From IMG/VR virus record IMGVR_UViG_3300030389_001232, positions 1 to 34,136 of that record: 34,136 nt of DNA; one strand, given 5' to 3'. The translations under genes and the position numbers were made by a program. The notes under the pieces are model-generated. The model had not been told where the DNA came from, searched no databases, and was given only the letters and a program-made list of their open reading frames with translations. Below, piece by piece: positions 6,634-14,159 of the stretch. How positions within the stretch are numbered: position 1 is the first letter of the stretch; every line of letters starts with the position of its first letter. This DNA comes from a virus.

Positions 6634-7027
6634 ACTTTACTCCTTTGTCTGCATACTTATTTAATTTGTTTATTACTTCTGGTTTTGTTTTCTTGTACCA
6701 ATGGCATCCACCATTCCAACATTGCAAATAATCTCTAAAGGTTGCCTTCTTGCCTGTATTTAGCTCATAACGCTCAATCCAATAAGAAAGGTATAGTTTA
6801 GCTATCTCATGTGACTTTTGCATTGAGAAGCAATCCTCGTAAGAATATGACGTATCATAGACTCTATTAACATCTGCTATAATTAGATGTGGTTGAATTT
6901 GCATACATCCAAATGAATGATGCTTGCCATTCCAATAATCACCTTTAGCATTTAAGCGAGCATCTCCAGAGAGATGCCCACTTTCTAAAAACATTATTGT
7001 TGTTAAGATGAGCGACCAGTTAATCAT
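6602..7027 (-). CDS. lysozyme / transglycosylase-like endolysin
   Basis: The protein follows the goose-lysozyme/SLT pattern. A catalytic Glu sits in FLESGHLSGDARLNAKGD (residue about 15), then SFGCMQIQPHLI (the conserved G-x-x-Q-I turn), DVNRVYDTSYSYEDCF, and helices KSHEIAKLYLSYWIERY and DYLQCWNGG. These residues form the glycan-cleaving groove of soluble lytic transglycosylases and phage muramidases. The 12-residue hydrophobic N-terminus (MINWSLILTTIM) may be a remnant export or anchor segment, but it is short and runs straight into the catalytic helix. It overlaps the upstream gene by 8 nt. Likely the phage endolysin, degrading peptidoglycan at lysis. The nearest holin candidate is far away at 21.2-21.8 kb. 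Confidence 0.7.
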   Translation of the reverse strand: MINWSLILTTIMFLESGHLSGDARLNAKGDYWNGKHHSFGCMQIQPHLIIADVNRVYDTSYSYEDCFSMQKSHEIAKLYLSYWIERYELNTGKKATFRDYLQCWNGGCHWYKKTKPEVINKLNKYADKGVKYARTRIKDRD

Positions 7028-7361
7028 TCGTTAACTCATTTTTATATTTGTCATTCACATCTTGTTTCAATTTGTTTGAATATGATTCAACTAAATTTCC
7101 AAGATAAATCAAATCCCGACCAGAAATTTTGTTTCCATTTTTCTTGTACTGCTCACAAAAAACAACGTCTCTAACTTCTGTTTCAGTTAATGCTTTAAAG
7201 TAATCATTATCTTGGTTTTTACTACTTTTATAAAACACTATTGTAGCAACCTGCTGTACTCCTTCACCACCCCATTCAGTTCTGAATATTGGATAGCGAT
7301 CATATATTTTATTACCTCTGATATAGTAATTTGATTCCATGCTTGAATATATTTTTCTCAT
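7020..7361 (-). CDS. hypothetical protein, 113 aa, coupled to a leader peptide
   Basis: I do not recognise this protein. It is hydrophilic, with Tyr- and Lys-rich stretches (NYYIRGNKIYDRYPIFR) and a helical C-terminal half (DLIYLGNLVESYSNKLKQDV). Its ATG overlaps the TGA of a 16-codon leader (ATGA), with AGGAG inside that leader, so translation is probably coupled. It starts the operon that includes the endolysin and is served by the promoter at 7415-7443. Confidence 0.6.
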   Translation of the reverse strand: MRKIYSSMESNYYIRGNKIYDRYPIFRTEWGGEGVQQVATIVFYKSSKNQDNDYFKALTETEVRDVVFCEQYKKNGNKISGRDLIYLGNLVESYSNKLKQDVNDKYKNELTND

Positions 7362-7408
7362 TTGTCTATCTCCTGCCTTTCGGCTTTAATTAATTTGTTA
7401 ATCATCAT
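7358..7408 (-). CDS. 16-aa leader peptide at leaderless start
   Basis: The mini-ORF reads MMINKLIKAERQEIDK and ends in an ATGA overlap with the 113-residue gene. Its first ATG lies exactly 6 nt after a TATAAA -10 box, so a transcript would begin at or next to the A of the ATG. The same geometry and the same ATGATTAA string occur at four other promoters in this window, where the leader instead runs in frame into the gene. Confidence 0.5.
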   Translation of the reverse strand: MMINKLIKAERQEIDK

Positions 7409-7414
7409 TTCTAT

Positions 7415-7443
7415 TTTATAAATTATATTTATACAAAACGCAA
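7415..7443 (-). promoter_or_regulatory. sigma70-type promoter for the lysis/early operon
   Basis: The -35 is TTGCGT (7438-7443), the spacer is 17 nt and the -10 is TATAAA (7415-7420). The ATG of the leader peptide follows after 6 nt. The promoter is just downstream of an intrinsic terminator, which insulates it from the gene above. Confidence 0.55.
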
Positions 7444-7445
7444 TA

Positions 7446-7469
7446 GAAAAAGAGAGCTGGTTGCTCTCT
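7446..7469 (-). terminator. intrinsic terminator after the 337-aa gene
   Basis: The minus strand reads AGAGAGC-AACCA-GCTCTCT followed by TTTTC. The 7-bp stem begins directly after the TAG stop codon at 7470-7472. Confidence 0.75.
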
Positions 7470-8483
7470 CTATTTCCATTCGATAAATGCTGTCCTCTTT
7501 CCATAACCTTTTCTAGCGTCATGCTTGTTAAGTTTGATTGTTGTTTTTACTCTGATTGTTTTACCTCTGAACTCATACCAATCAACTTGTTTTTCAGCTT
7601 CATCCATTGCTACTGTATCTGCATTGAACCAGATAAAGTTACCATTAGCATTTTGTATTTTGACAACTTTCTCACTACCATACCAACCTTCTTTAATGTA
7701 GTTAGTAATGACTACACCTTCTACTTCTTGTCTGCCTTCTGTTAGCTCTGGAGCTTCATCCATTTTCTTTTGAGCATTTGCTTTGGCTTCAGCATTGGCT
7801 TTATCTTTTAGATAATCTTGTTCAATTTTTTTGAACTCATCTTCTTGTCTATATTTATATACAATAGCTAATTGTTTCATTGATGGTCTATAACCTTTCA
7901 TGATGCAGTTTCTAACTAAACCATGAATGAAGTCTTTATAAAAAGAACGTGCAGATTCCACAGCAACTAATTTAGTTTCTTCACCCCATTGAATAGTTTG
8001 ATCATAACTACCATGCTTCTCAACAACATACTTACAATGAGCTTCAAGAGTTCTGTATATTTTAATTAATATATCTCTGAACTCTTTAATTGATAATTTA
8101 GTGTTATCTTTACTAGCAAGATATTTTCTTTGCATTTGTTTTTGATAATTTTTCCATTCATCAATAGAACCAAACTGATGAACAAATCTTAAATGACAAT
8201 CACCACCAACAGTAATGTTTTCACCAGATGGTTTATGATGCCATACAGAACCTTTTATAATATTTGCATTGCAATGATGACATCTGTACATCATGCCATC
8301 CTTTATATCTACACTTGGTGGATCGATAGGTTCACTAATCCAACCACAATCTGTATGAGCAGATTCAAGTATAACTTTTCTCATATCAAAGAAATCAACA
8401 AACTCATAATCAGCAAAACTGAAACCTTCAGTTGAGCCAAAATGTTTTTTGTCCATTCCCCATTTTCCTGTTTTTGTTTTCAT
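7470..8483 (-). CDS. hypothetical zinc-binding protein, 337 aa, stand-alone transcription unit
   Basis: I cannot name the family. Residues near 65 carry YRCHHCNANI and, about 20 residues later, VGGDCHLRF. This gives a C-x-x-C ... C-x-H site that probably binds zinc. A long central part is helical and basic (KQMQRKYLASKDN, KDKANAEAKANAQKKMDE). The last 90 residues are beta-rich (VVKIQNANGNFIWFNADT, EFRGKTIRVKTTIKL), like an OB-fold or SH3 barrel. Start is ATG 8483 with AAGGAG upstream; an in-frame ATG at 8507 opens a possible leaderless form with 8 extra residues. It has its own promoter and terminator, unlike the polycistronic neighbours, suggesting separate timing of expression. Confidence 0.75.
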   Translation of the reverse strand: MKTKTGKWGMDKKHFGSTEGFSFADYEFVDFFDMRKVILESAHTDCGWISEPIDPPSVDIKDGMMYRCHHCNANIIKGSVWHHKPSGENITVGGDCHLRFVHQFGSIDEWKNYQKQMQRKYLASKDNTKLSIKEFRDILIKIYRTLEAHCKYVVEKHGSYDQTIQWGEETKLVAVESARSFYKDFIHGLVRNCIMKGYRPSMKQLAIVYKYRQEDEFKKIEQDYLKDKANAEAKANAQKKMDEAPELTEGRQEVEGVVITNYIKEGWYGSEKVVKIQNANGNFIWFNADTVAMDEAEKQVDWYEFRGKTIRVKTTIKLNKHDARKGYGKRTAFIEWK

Positions 8484-8504
8484 TTTTGTGATCTCCTTTT
8501 TAAT

Positions 8505-8543
8505 CATGTGCAAAATATATTAAAAAATTTAAGACTATGTCAA
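8505..8543 (-). promoter_or_regulatory. promoter with -10 six nt before ATGATTAA
   Basis: A perfect TTGACA (8538-8543), an 18-nt spacer and TATATT (8514-8519) are followed after 6 nt by ATGATTAA at 8507. The ATG is in frame with the gene start at 8483. Confidence 0.75.
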
Positions 8544-8562
8544 TACTTATTATGCTAAAGAT

Positions 8563-8611
8563 AAAAAAAAGATTAGGTGCTGACTTTGACCATTTTAACC
8601 AGAATGTCAGC
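8563..8611 (-). terminator. probable terminator at the end of the tail operon
   Basis: On the minus strand GCTGAC and GTCAGC (8606-8611 and 8579-8584) can pair around a 21-nt loop. A run of eight T follows 8 nt later. It lies between the tail-fibre gene and the next promoter. The large loop and displaced T-run make it a weak example. Confidence 0.4.
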
Positions 8612-8664
8612 GATCTTGGCAGGAGAAGGATTTACACCTTGCGTAAATGGTTTAACGCATAAAA

Positions 8665-9492
8665 TTATACTGAAAAAGTAGTAGCTCCAATTATTGTAAA
8701 AGTAGCTGTTTTATTTGTACCAGCACCAATCGTATTACTTAATTCTACTGATGTAACATTACTGCTAACAGGCACATTAACTACACCACGATTTTGTTTT
8801 ATATCTTGGCAAACAAAACTAGCATTTACTAAATCAATACTTACTTCAGTAGTTGTTGAAATCTTTGAATGAAAGCCAACAGAAGCTACACCTGTATCTC
8901 CATCATGATCTTTAGCTTGGCAACTTGCAGATATTAATAAGTTACAAATTTTAGTATTATCAAAACCTGCTGTAGCTGAAGTAAATCCACTCATTAAATA
9001 TGTATAAGTATCTGTCCCTACGCTATTAGACCTTGTTTGTGTCAGTGATACGCTTCCACCACTTAATTTGTAAAATTGTAAACTAGGTGTTGGTGATTCA
9101 GTTGCAACATGGTCTGCTACTGCTTTAGCTGTTGGAATCTGACTGTCAGTAGATGAGCCAGAAATGGTTGTAGCAAGATTGGCAATCTTTCCTGCTTCAA
9201 TAGTTGTATTTGCTATTTTCGCATTTGTTACTGCAAGATCATTTATCTTTGCTGTTTCTACTGCACTATCTACAAGCTCTGTTGTATCAACAACTCCTGT
9301 TAATCTTGAGCTATCAACTTTACCATTACTATCTAATGGACAAATTCCACTAGCATCACCAAAGCTATCAATTATAGTTGATAGTTCTACTAATGCTAAT
9401 CTTAAATCTTCTCTAGCATCAGCAGGTTTATCTGAACCACTATCTAAATTTGCTGTGCTTACATTACTTGAATTACTTGGGAACGCTGTCAT
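8665..9492 (-). CDS. tail fibre / receptor-binding-like protein, 275 aa
   Basis: The N-terminal 60 residues (SSNVSTANLDSGSDKPADAREDLRLALVELSTIIDSFG) match the fibre-attachment region found after tail hub genes in many siphophages. Residues 65-125 contain beta-repeat segments typical of trimeric fibres (DTTELVDSAVETAKINDLAV, TNAKIANTTIEAGKIANL). The C-terminal 140 residues are a Thr/Ser-rich beta domain that probably forms the receptor-binding tip. It is the last gene of the tail operon, 2 nt after the hub gene. A -1 alternative frame continues open for about 30 codons past the stop (see findings). Confidence 0.65.
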   Translation of the reverse strand: MTAFPSNSSNVSTANLDSGSDKPADAREDLRLALVELSTIIDSFGDASGICPLDSNGKVDSSRLTGVVDTTELVDSAVETAKINDLAVTNAKIANTTIEAGKIANLATTISGSSTDSQIPTAKAVADHVATESPTPSLQFYKLSGGSVSLTQTRSNSVGTDTYTYLMSGFTSATAGFDNTKICNLLISASCQAKDHDGDTGVASVGFHSKISTTTEVSIDLVNASFVCQDIKQNRGVVNVPVSSNVTSVELSNTIGAGTNKTATFTIIGATTFSV

Positions 9493-9494
9493 AT

Positions 9495-12353
9495 CTAAAA
9501 ACCTCTCACTTCTATATCTACTGTTGCATCAGTTAAAGTTGATCCACTATATAACTTTATTTCTGGTGCTAAAATTCCACCTACTGTTGTTGTTTTACTT
9601 ATTACCTCAAAGCTCCTTCCAGAGCCACCACCTATAAATGTAACATTAATTACATTGATTGTATTAAAACTTGTATTTAATGGCAAATATATATGCCCTG
9701 CTGTTGAACCACCAGACGCATCATAAGCAGAAGCTACTGCTGATGTGTCTACATTTTGCAAACTTTCTACTATCTGTTTACCATCACATAATATTGATAA
9801 AGAATCTAACCTTGCACCAATGCCAACCACTTGTGTTGTTGTTTTAATAAACCTTGCTGATATTTCATTTAATGTATTTACATTAACTGCTGTTGGATAA
9901 GTATCACCAGAGTTTTGTTTGAACGTAATTAAATTAGTTATTGTTCCTTGTCCAGTTGCTTGTATTCTTGGTTTAAATGTAATGATAGAACCTAAATCAA
10001 ATTCATTTGTTTGATAAACCATTAAACTTGAACCAAAATTAAAATCATCCCAATTATCCCATGTTGTTGTTCCTAAATCATCCCATTCAGCATTTGTTCC
10101 TGCTGTTCCTTCAATGGTATTAGTAATGGTGTTTACAGAACCATTTGAAATAGAACCAACTGTTTCCCAACCTAACAGTCTCGGATAAAATGCTTTAATA
10201 ATATCTCCTAAAGCTGTTTCATCTAAAAATATGTCTAATATATTTTTTGAGTTTTCACTTTCATTACCAGAAGAATCAACTGCTTTGATTGCAAAATCAT
10301 AAGTTCCTGTTGCTAATAATTTTGTTTCAAATGGTGATTGTGTAATTACTCCACTATGAAGTGATGTCATGCTATCAAAATCAATAGCTGATGATGATTG
10401 TGTTCTAAATTTTATTATGTAACCAATCACATCTGGTTCTTCAACAGTAGAGAATGTAAACTCTCTTGTCCCATCAGCTTGTTCTGTAAATGTAAATAGA
10501 GATGGTGATGCTGGCTTTGCTGTTTTACCGACAACATCATGTTGCTGTCCATCCTCACTTGGATAGTAACTTGATCTTCTGCCATTCATCATGATAGTTC
10601 TAACTCTTACATTATAAGAACCAGAATGAATTACAGCTCCAGAAGAATTTGTGCTTCTACTATTTACTGGAGAGCAGAAGAAAATATTGTCATTAGTTAA
10701 AACAGTTGTCCAGTTATCTGTTCCTGTAACCTTCCAACCAATCTCATATCCTCGAACAAATGCAAATGCTGGTGGTGTCCATGTTGCTTTTATTCTTTCT
10801 ACAACACTTCCATCTTTTGAAATAAGCAACTCATCTGTACTATCTAGTGTCATTGCTTGTGGTGGTCTTGCCTGTAGTGGATCGGGTAAATTTGTAACTG
10901 GTGAAACTTGTGGTGTATTTAAATCATAAGTGTAAACACTTGAATCATATTCTTCTGCTTCAATTTTTATTAAATCATGAGCTTCTAAAACTACTTTAGT
11001 TACTCTAAATAATTTTCCAGATGCCAAATCACCAGAATCCCATCCAAACTTTGAATGCTTAATTCTTATAACATCCATTGCTTCAACTTTGAATGCTCTT
11101 AAATTTGTACTAAATGAACACTTCCAACTTAATCTTGATTGTTTGATAAAATGTTGATTTAAAATATCAACTCTTATTTGTTCATTTGTAAAAGGAAAAG
11201 ATAAATTAGCTTCTAATATTCTATTGTTATCCTGTTCCAGATGACTATTAGTTTCATTTTCATTTGATGTAATAGTTATTCCTGCTTCATAATTATTATG
11301 TTTATCAACAAACTTTGTTTTAGCTCTGTTTCTTCTCATCCTTACAGAAGCTCCAACAACATTAAATGTATCTATTATTTCATCTTCAGTTATTGTTAAA
11401 ACAGAAGTTGATGGTTTATCTATAACTAACTTAAATTTCTCGCTAGGTGGTAACAAGCAACCTCTACAAGATGTTAATAATTTTTTTATAACATCCATTG
11501 AATTATCAGTTGTATTAATTACACCATTACAAGTGTATCTTTTCTGACCTGTTAATTCATTACCATTACTATCAAGATGAGTTACTGTTTCATCACAATA
11601 ATTTGCTTCTGTCATAAAACTTTCTAAATCAATATCAGTATATGGAATAGCTCTGCCATAAATAGTATTAGTTAAATAATCTAAAATACACAATGCTGGA
11701 TTTTCAGACCATTCCCATGTGCTTGTATCAGTTGTTCTATGACTTCCACTTCCACCTGTTTGTGTTGAATCTAATCTTGGATCATAAACCTTTTTGCCTT
11801 TTACTAATGCAGTTAATGTTGGTAATCCACTTGCAAAAACATCTGAATCAAAATCAATAGCTACTGCTATATAAGCAATTCCTTTTCCTTGTGATGTTGC
11901 ATCCCATCCTTCAACAGATGTTAATGTAGAAGATGGTGTTTGATCTAGTGTTCCAAATTTTTTCTCTACACCAACAAGAGTTGCATAATCTCCTTGAGTT
12001 ACATCTTTATCATTTAAAAATACTTTTTCAACAGATTCTATTTCTCCTTCTCCTAAAACTAAAACTCTGTGTAATCTCTCATTGTTTGCTCCAGATATAG
12101 CTCTCCATTCTGTGCCACCAACTAATGATTCACCATATATAACTGGAATAGTTCTTGAGTTTGATTGACTGTTTGTTTTTATGTTTTTTGCAAAATTAGA
12201 TAAATCTATATTTGGTTCATCAGCAAATGCTTCTGTAATCCTGCCAAAAGCATAACTGACAATCATACCTTGTATTGCAGTTCCTATAGCATAAGAGCCT
12301 ATTGCCATCTTACCAATGGCTGTCCATATTTTACCTATTCCTAAAAAACTCAT
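9495..12353 (-). CDS. tail hub / host-specificity protein (lambda J-like), 952 aa
   Basis: The N-terminus is hydrophobic and Gly-rich (IGKIWTAIGKMAIGSYAIG), then comes the hub region: TIPVIYGESLVGGTEWRAIS, ENPALCILDYLTNTIYGRAI and SMDVIKKLLTSCRGCLLP. These are hallmarks of the lambda gpJ / phage-tail_3 family that caps the tube. Residues about 485-700 hold two fibronectin-III-like modules (WTPPAFAFVRGYEIGWKV; GYIIKFRTQSS). The last 230 residues are beta-rich and may bind a surface ligand. The gene overlaps the NlpC/P60-like gene by 4 nt (ATGA). It closes the baseplate and transmits receptor recognition. Confidence 0.8.
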   Translation of the reverse strand: MSFLGIGKIWTAIGKMAIGSYAIGTAIQGMIVSYAFGRITEAFADEPNIDLSNFAKNIKTNSQSNSRTIPVIYGESLVGGTEWRAISGANNERLHRVLVLGEGEIESVEKVFLNDKDVTQGDYATLVGVEKKFGTLDQTPSSTLTSVEGWDATSQGKGIAYIAVAIDFDSDVFASGLPTLTALVKGKKVYDPRLDSTQTGGSGSHRTTDTSTWEWSENPALCILDYLTNTIYGRAIPYTDIDLESFMTEANYCDETVTHLDSNGNELTGQKRYTCNGVINTTDNSMDVIKKLLTSCRGCLLPPSEKFKLVIDKPSTSVLTITEDEIIDTFNVVGASVRMRRNRAKTKFVDKHNNYEAGITITSNENETNSHLEQDNNRILEANLSFPFTNEQIRVDILNQHFIKQSRLSWKCSFSTNLRAFKVEAMDVIRIKHSKFGWDSGDLASGKLFRVTKVVLEAHDLIKIEAEEYDSSVYTYDLNTPQVSPVTNLPDPLQARPPQAMTLDSTDELLISKDGSVVERIKATWTPPAFAFVRGYEIGWKVTGTDNWTTVLTNDNIFFCSPVNSRSTNSSGAVIHSGSYNVRVRTIMMNGRRSSYYPSEDGQQHDVVGKTAKPASPSLFTFTEQADGTREFTFSTVEEPDVIGYIIKFRTQSSSAIDFDSMTSLHSGVITQSPFETKLLATGTYDFAIKAVDSSGNESENSKNILDIFLDETALGDIIKAFYPRLLGWETVGSISNGSVNTITNTIEGTAGTNAEWDDLGTTTWDNWDDFNFGSSLMVYQTNEFDLGSIITFKPRIQATGQGTITNLITFKQNSGDTYPTAVNVNTLNEISARFIKTTTQVVGIGARLDSLSILCDGKQIVESLQNVDTSAVASAYDASGGSTAGHIYLPLNTSFNTINVINVTFIGGGSGRSFEVISKTTTVGGILAPEIKLYSGSTLTDATVDIEVRGF

Positions 12354-12796
12354 TGCTTTCTAAATACCTTAAATTCTAATTCATCTTGTTCTATAATTTT
12401 TAAAACATGATACAAATTAACAGCAGTAACTTTACCATCAATAAACGAACTAATTAATTTACCATCTGTGTATATGTGCATACATTCAATCTCATCTTTA
12501 AAAAGATAAAGCACATCTCCTGTTCTCCAACCATTTTCAATTTCTTCATATCCAAGATAGTCTAATAAAACTAATCCATTTTTTTCTGCACATAATTCTT
12601 TTGCCTTCTCTAAAGAATCAACAGGAAAATTTTGTTCATGATAATTTTTATAATCTTGATTTCCTTTTGCATAATCCCAAGCTCTACAAATTAACATTGA
12701 ACAATGTGTTTCACCCCAAACAAATGACCTATTAAGACTATAAGATAAAAAATCTGAAAGTCTGACTAATTCATTATCTGTGACTAGTTGTTTCAT
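12350..12796 (-). CDS. NlpC/P60-like tail tip protein (DUF6950 type), 148 aa
   Basis: Residues 25-40 read FVWGETHCSMLICRAWDY. The W-G-x-x-H/D-C core matches DUF6950 and NlpC/P60-like proteins coded between the tail tip and hub genes of siphophages and gene transfer agents. The Cys could be the nucleophile. A second block, GWRTGDVLYLFKDEIECMHIYTDGKLIS, supplies the expected G-D-V ... H-x-x-I pattern with a catalytic-type His. In this family the protein is a tail-associated peptidoglycan hydrolase or a structural remnant. It overlaps both neighbours by 1-4 nt. Confidence 0.65.
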   Translation of the reverse strand: MKQLVTDNELVRLSDFLSYSLNRSFVWGETHCSMLICRAWDYAKGNQDYKNYHEQNFPVDSLEKAKELCAEKNGLVLLDYLGYEEIENGWRTGDVLYLFKDEIECMHIYTDGKLISSFIDGKVTAVNLYHVLKIIEQDELEFKVFRKQ

Positions 12797-13371
12797 TATG
12801 TTTCTCTACCCCAAACAATATCTCTGTTTACTGTTCCAAATGGTTTAAAGAAATTATCATCTGGGAATCTTTGCGTTTGTTCTGTGTGATTTGTATGTCT
12901 ATTGGCTTTTCTATCAAAGTCAGATAAATAACTTGAAGCACTCACACTTACAACAGAATCAGAATCTGGATTATGTTTTATATTTGGCTGGCTAATTTTA
13001 CCAGTAAAAATTTTATGAGTACCAACAATCGTTCCATCTTCTTGAACAAAAATTCTTAATATATTTACTTCCCTGCTAATATAACGATAATTAAAAATTG
13101 TTGATATGTATTTTCCATCTACTGATGAAAGTGTAAATGTAACTTTTTGAACTTGTAAATCATTTGATTGATCTAAATTACTAATGCCTAATAAATGTCC
13201 TAATGCTTCATAAGTATTTCCATCATAGGTTATATCATTATGAAAATCTGTTATGTAAAAATTTTCTGGTGTATTAGATGCAGTATTAAATAAATTAAAA
13301 GCCACAAGATGTCCTGTTAAAATTCTATTTGATTCTATGAATTGTTGATTAGCTGTTGTGACTGTTCTCAT
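12796..13371 (-). CDS. tail tip / baseplate protein (DUF2163-like), 191 aa
   Basis: The sequence opens TANQQFIESNRILTGHLVAFNLF and continues with beta-rich segments (YITDFHNDITYDGNTYEAL, VQKVTFTLSSVDGKYIS, IFTGKISQPNI). Proteins with this layout, L-T/D-G-x-x-Y-x-P ... V-x-G-x-I, precede the NlpC/P60 gene in phages and in Rhodobacter gene transfer agents and form the distal-tail hub. It ends in RDIVWGRET. The gene is coupled to the next one by TAATG. Family assignment rests on pattern plus gene order. Confidence 0.6.
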   Translation of the reverse strand: MRTVTTANQQFIESNRILTGHLVAFNLFNTASNTPENFYITDFHNDITYDGNTYEALGHLLGISNLDQSNDLQVQKVTFTLSSVDGKYISTIFNYRYISREVNILRIFVQEDGTIVGTHKIFTGKISQPNIKHNPDSDSVVSVSASSYLSDFDRKANRHTNHTEQTQRFPDDNFFKPFGTVNRDIVWGRET

Positions 13372-13379
13372 TTTATCTC

Positions 13380-14159
13380 CTATGGTGCAGTATGTGTATA
13401 TCCCAAAGAAGCATAAGTTTGATGTTGTTCATAGGTTGAAGCATAATAACTATAACCATAAGAATCATACATATAATGTGGAGTAAAATCAGCTTCAGAA
13501 ACTGGTGCTGTAGATGTATAAACAGATGATGTAATTGTCTCAATAAACTCAATAGAAAAATTACGAGTTCTATCTGATGGAATTGAAACAGTCATATTAT
13601 CATTTACTAATGAAACTCTAAAAACAGGTTCAAAAGTTACCACATCATTTTCACTTATAGGTTGTACTAAACTTGGATAAGTTGTTACCAATGCTCTTTT
13701 GTTTGCATTTGAATTATAATCTTCAACAGCAATGTATGTTTTATTACTTGATGCGATCCTAAAATAATCTCCTGCTTTTATGACTCCTGTTGTATTAGCT
13801 GTAAAATTTTTAATATCAAGGATGTTTTCACCTGCTCCGACATCTTTATTTATTTTTAAAACATTTGAACCTGTTGCTAAAGGTAATGGAGATAGTGTTT
13901 CATGATTTGGTAATGCTAAAGTGAATGCGTTAAATCTTCCTCTTTGCTTCATTAAGAATGACCATATTGGATTAAAATCTTCTCTAGTCATTGGAGCATA
14001 AGAAAACTTAATCATCCATCTCTGACCACCTCTGCTTGTTGCCATTCTTTGTAAGCTATGAGATGTTGTTATTTGTGTTTGATTTACAGAAGTTACCTCT
14101 ACACTACTAGGTGCAATATGCTGTGGATAGTCTGCTGTGTATGTTGAGTAATTAGCCAT
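13380..14159 (-). CDS. distal tail protein-like, 259 aa
   Basis: The region at residues 40-85 (MATSRGGQRWMIKFSYAPMTREDFNPIWSFLMKQRGRFNAFTLALP) recalls the distal-tail and DUF2460-type proteins that cap the tail tube beneath the tape measure. The C-terminal 45 residues are Tyr-rich (MYDSYGYSYYASTYEQHQTY), probably flexible or aggregation-prone. It follows the tape measure with an 8-nt overlap, the standard place for this protein. The structural role is supported by order more than by motif. Confidence 0.55.
   Translation of the reverse strand: MANYSTYTADYPQHIAPSSVEVTSVNQTQITTSHSLQRMATSRGGQRWMIKFSYAPMTREDFNPIWSFLMKQRGRFNAFTLALPNHETLSPLPLATGSNVLKINKDVGAGENILDIKNFTANTTGVIKAGDYFRIASSNKTYIAVEDYNSNANKRALVTTYPSLVQPISENDVVTFEPVFRVSLVNDNMTVSIPSDRTRNFSIEFIETITSSVYTSTAPVSEADFTPHYMYDSYGYSYYASTYEQHQTYASLGYTHTAP

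Noticed and set aside
9164-9637. Long plus-strand open frame opposite the fibre and hub genes
   Set aside because: Hydrophobic, Leu/Ser-rich translation typical of the reverse of an AT-rich coding strand; it spans two genes with clear homology-type patterns on the minus strand and has no ribosome site.
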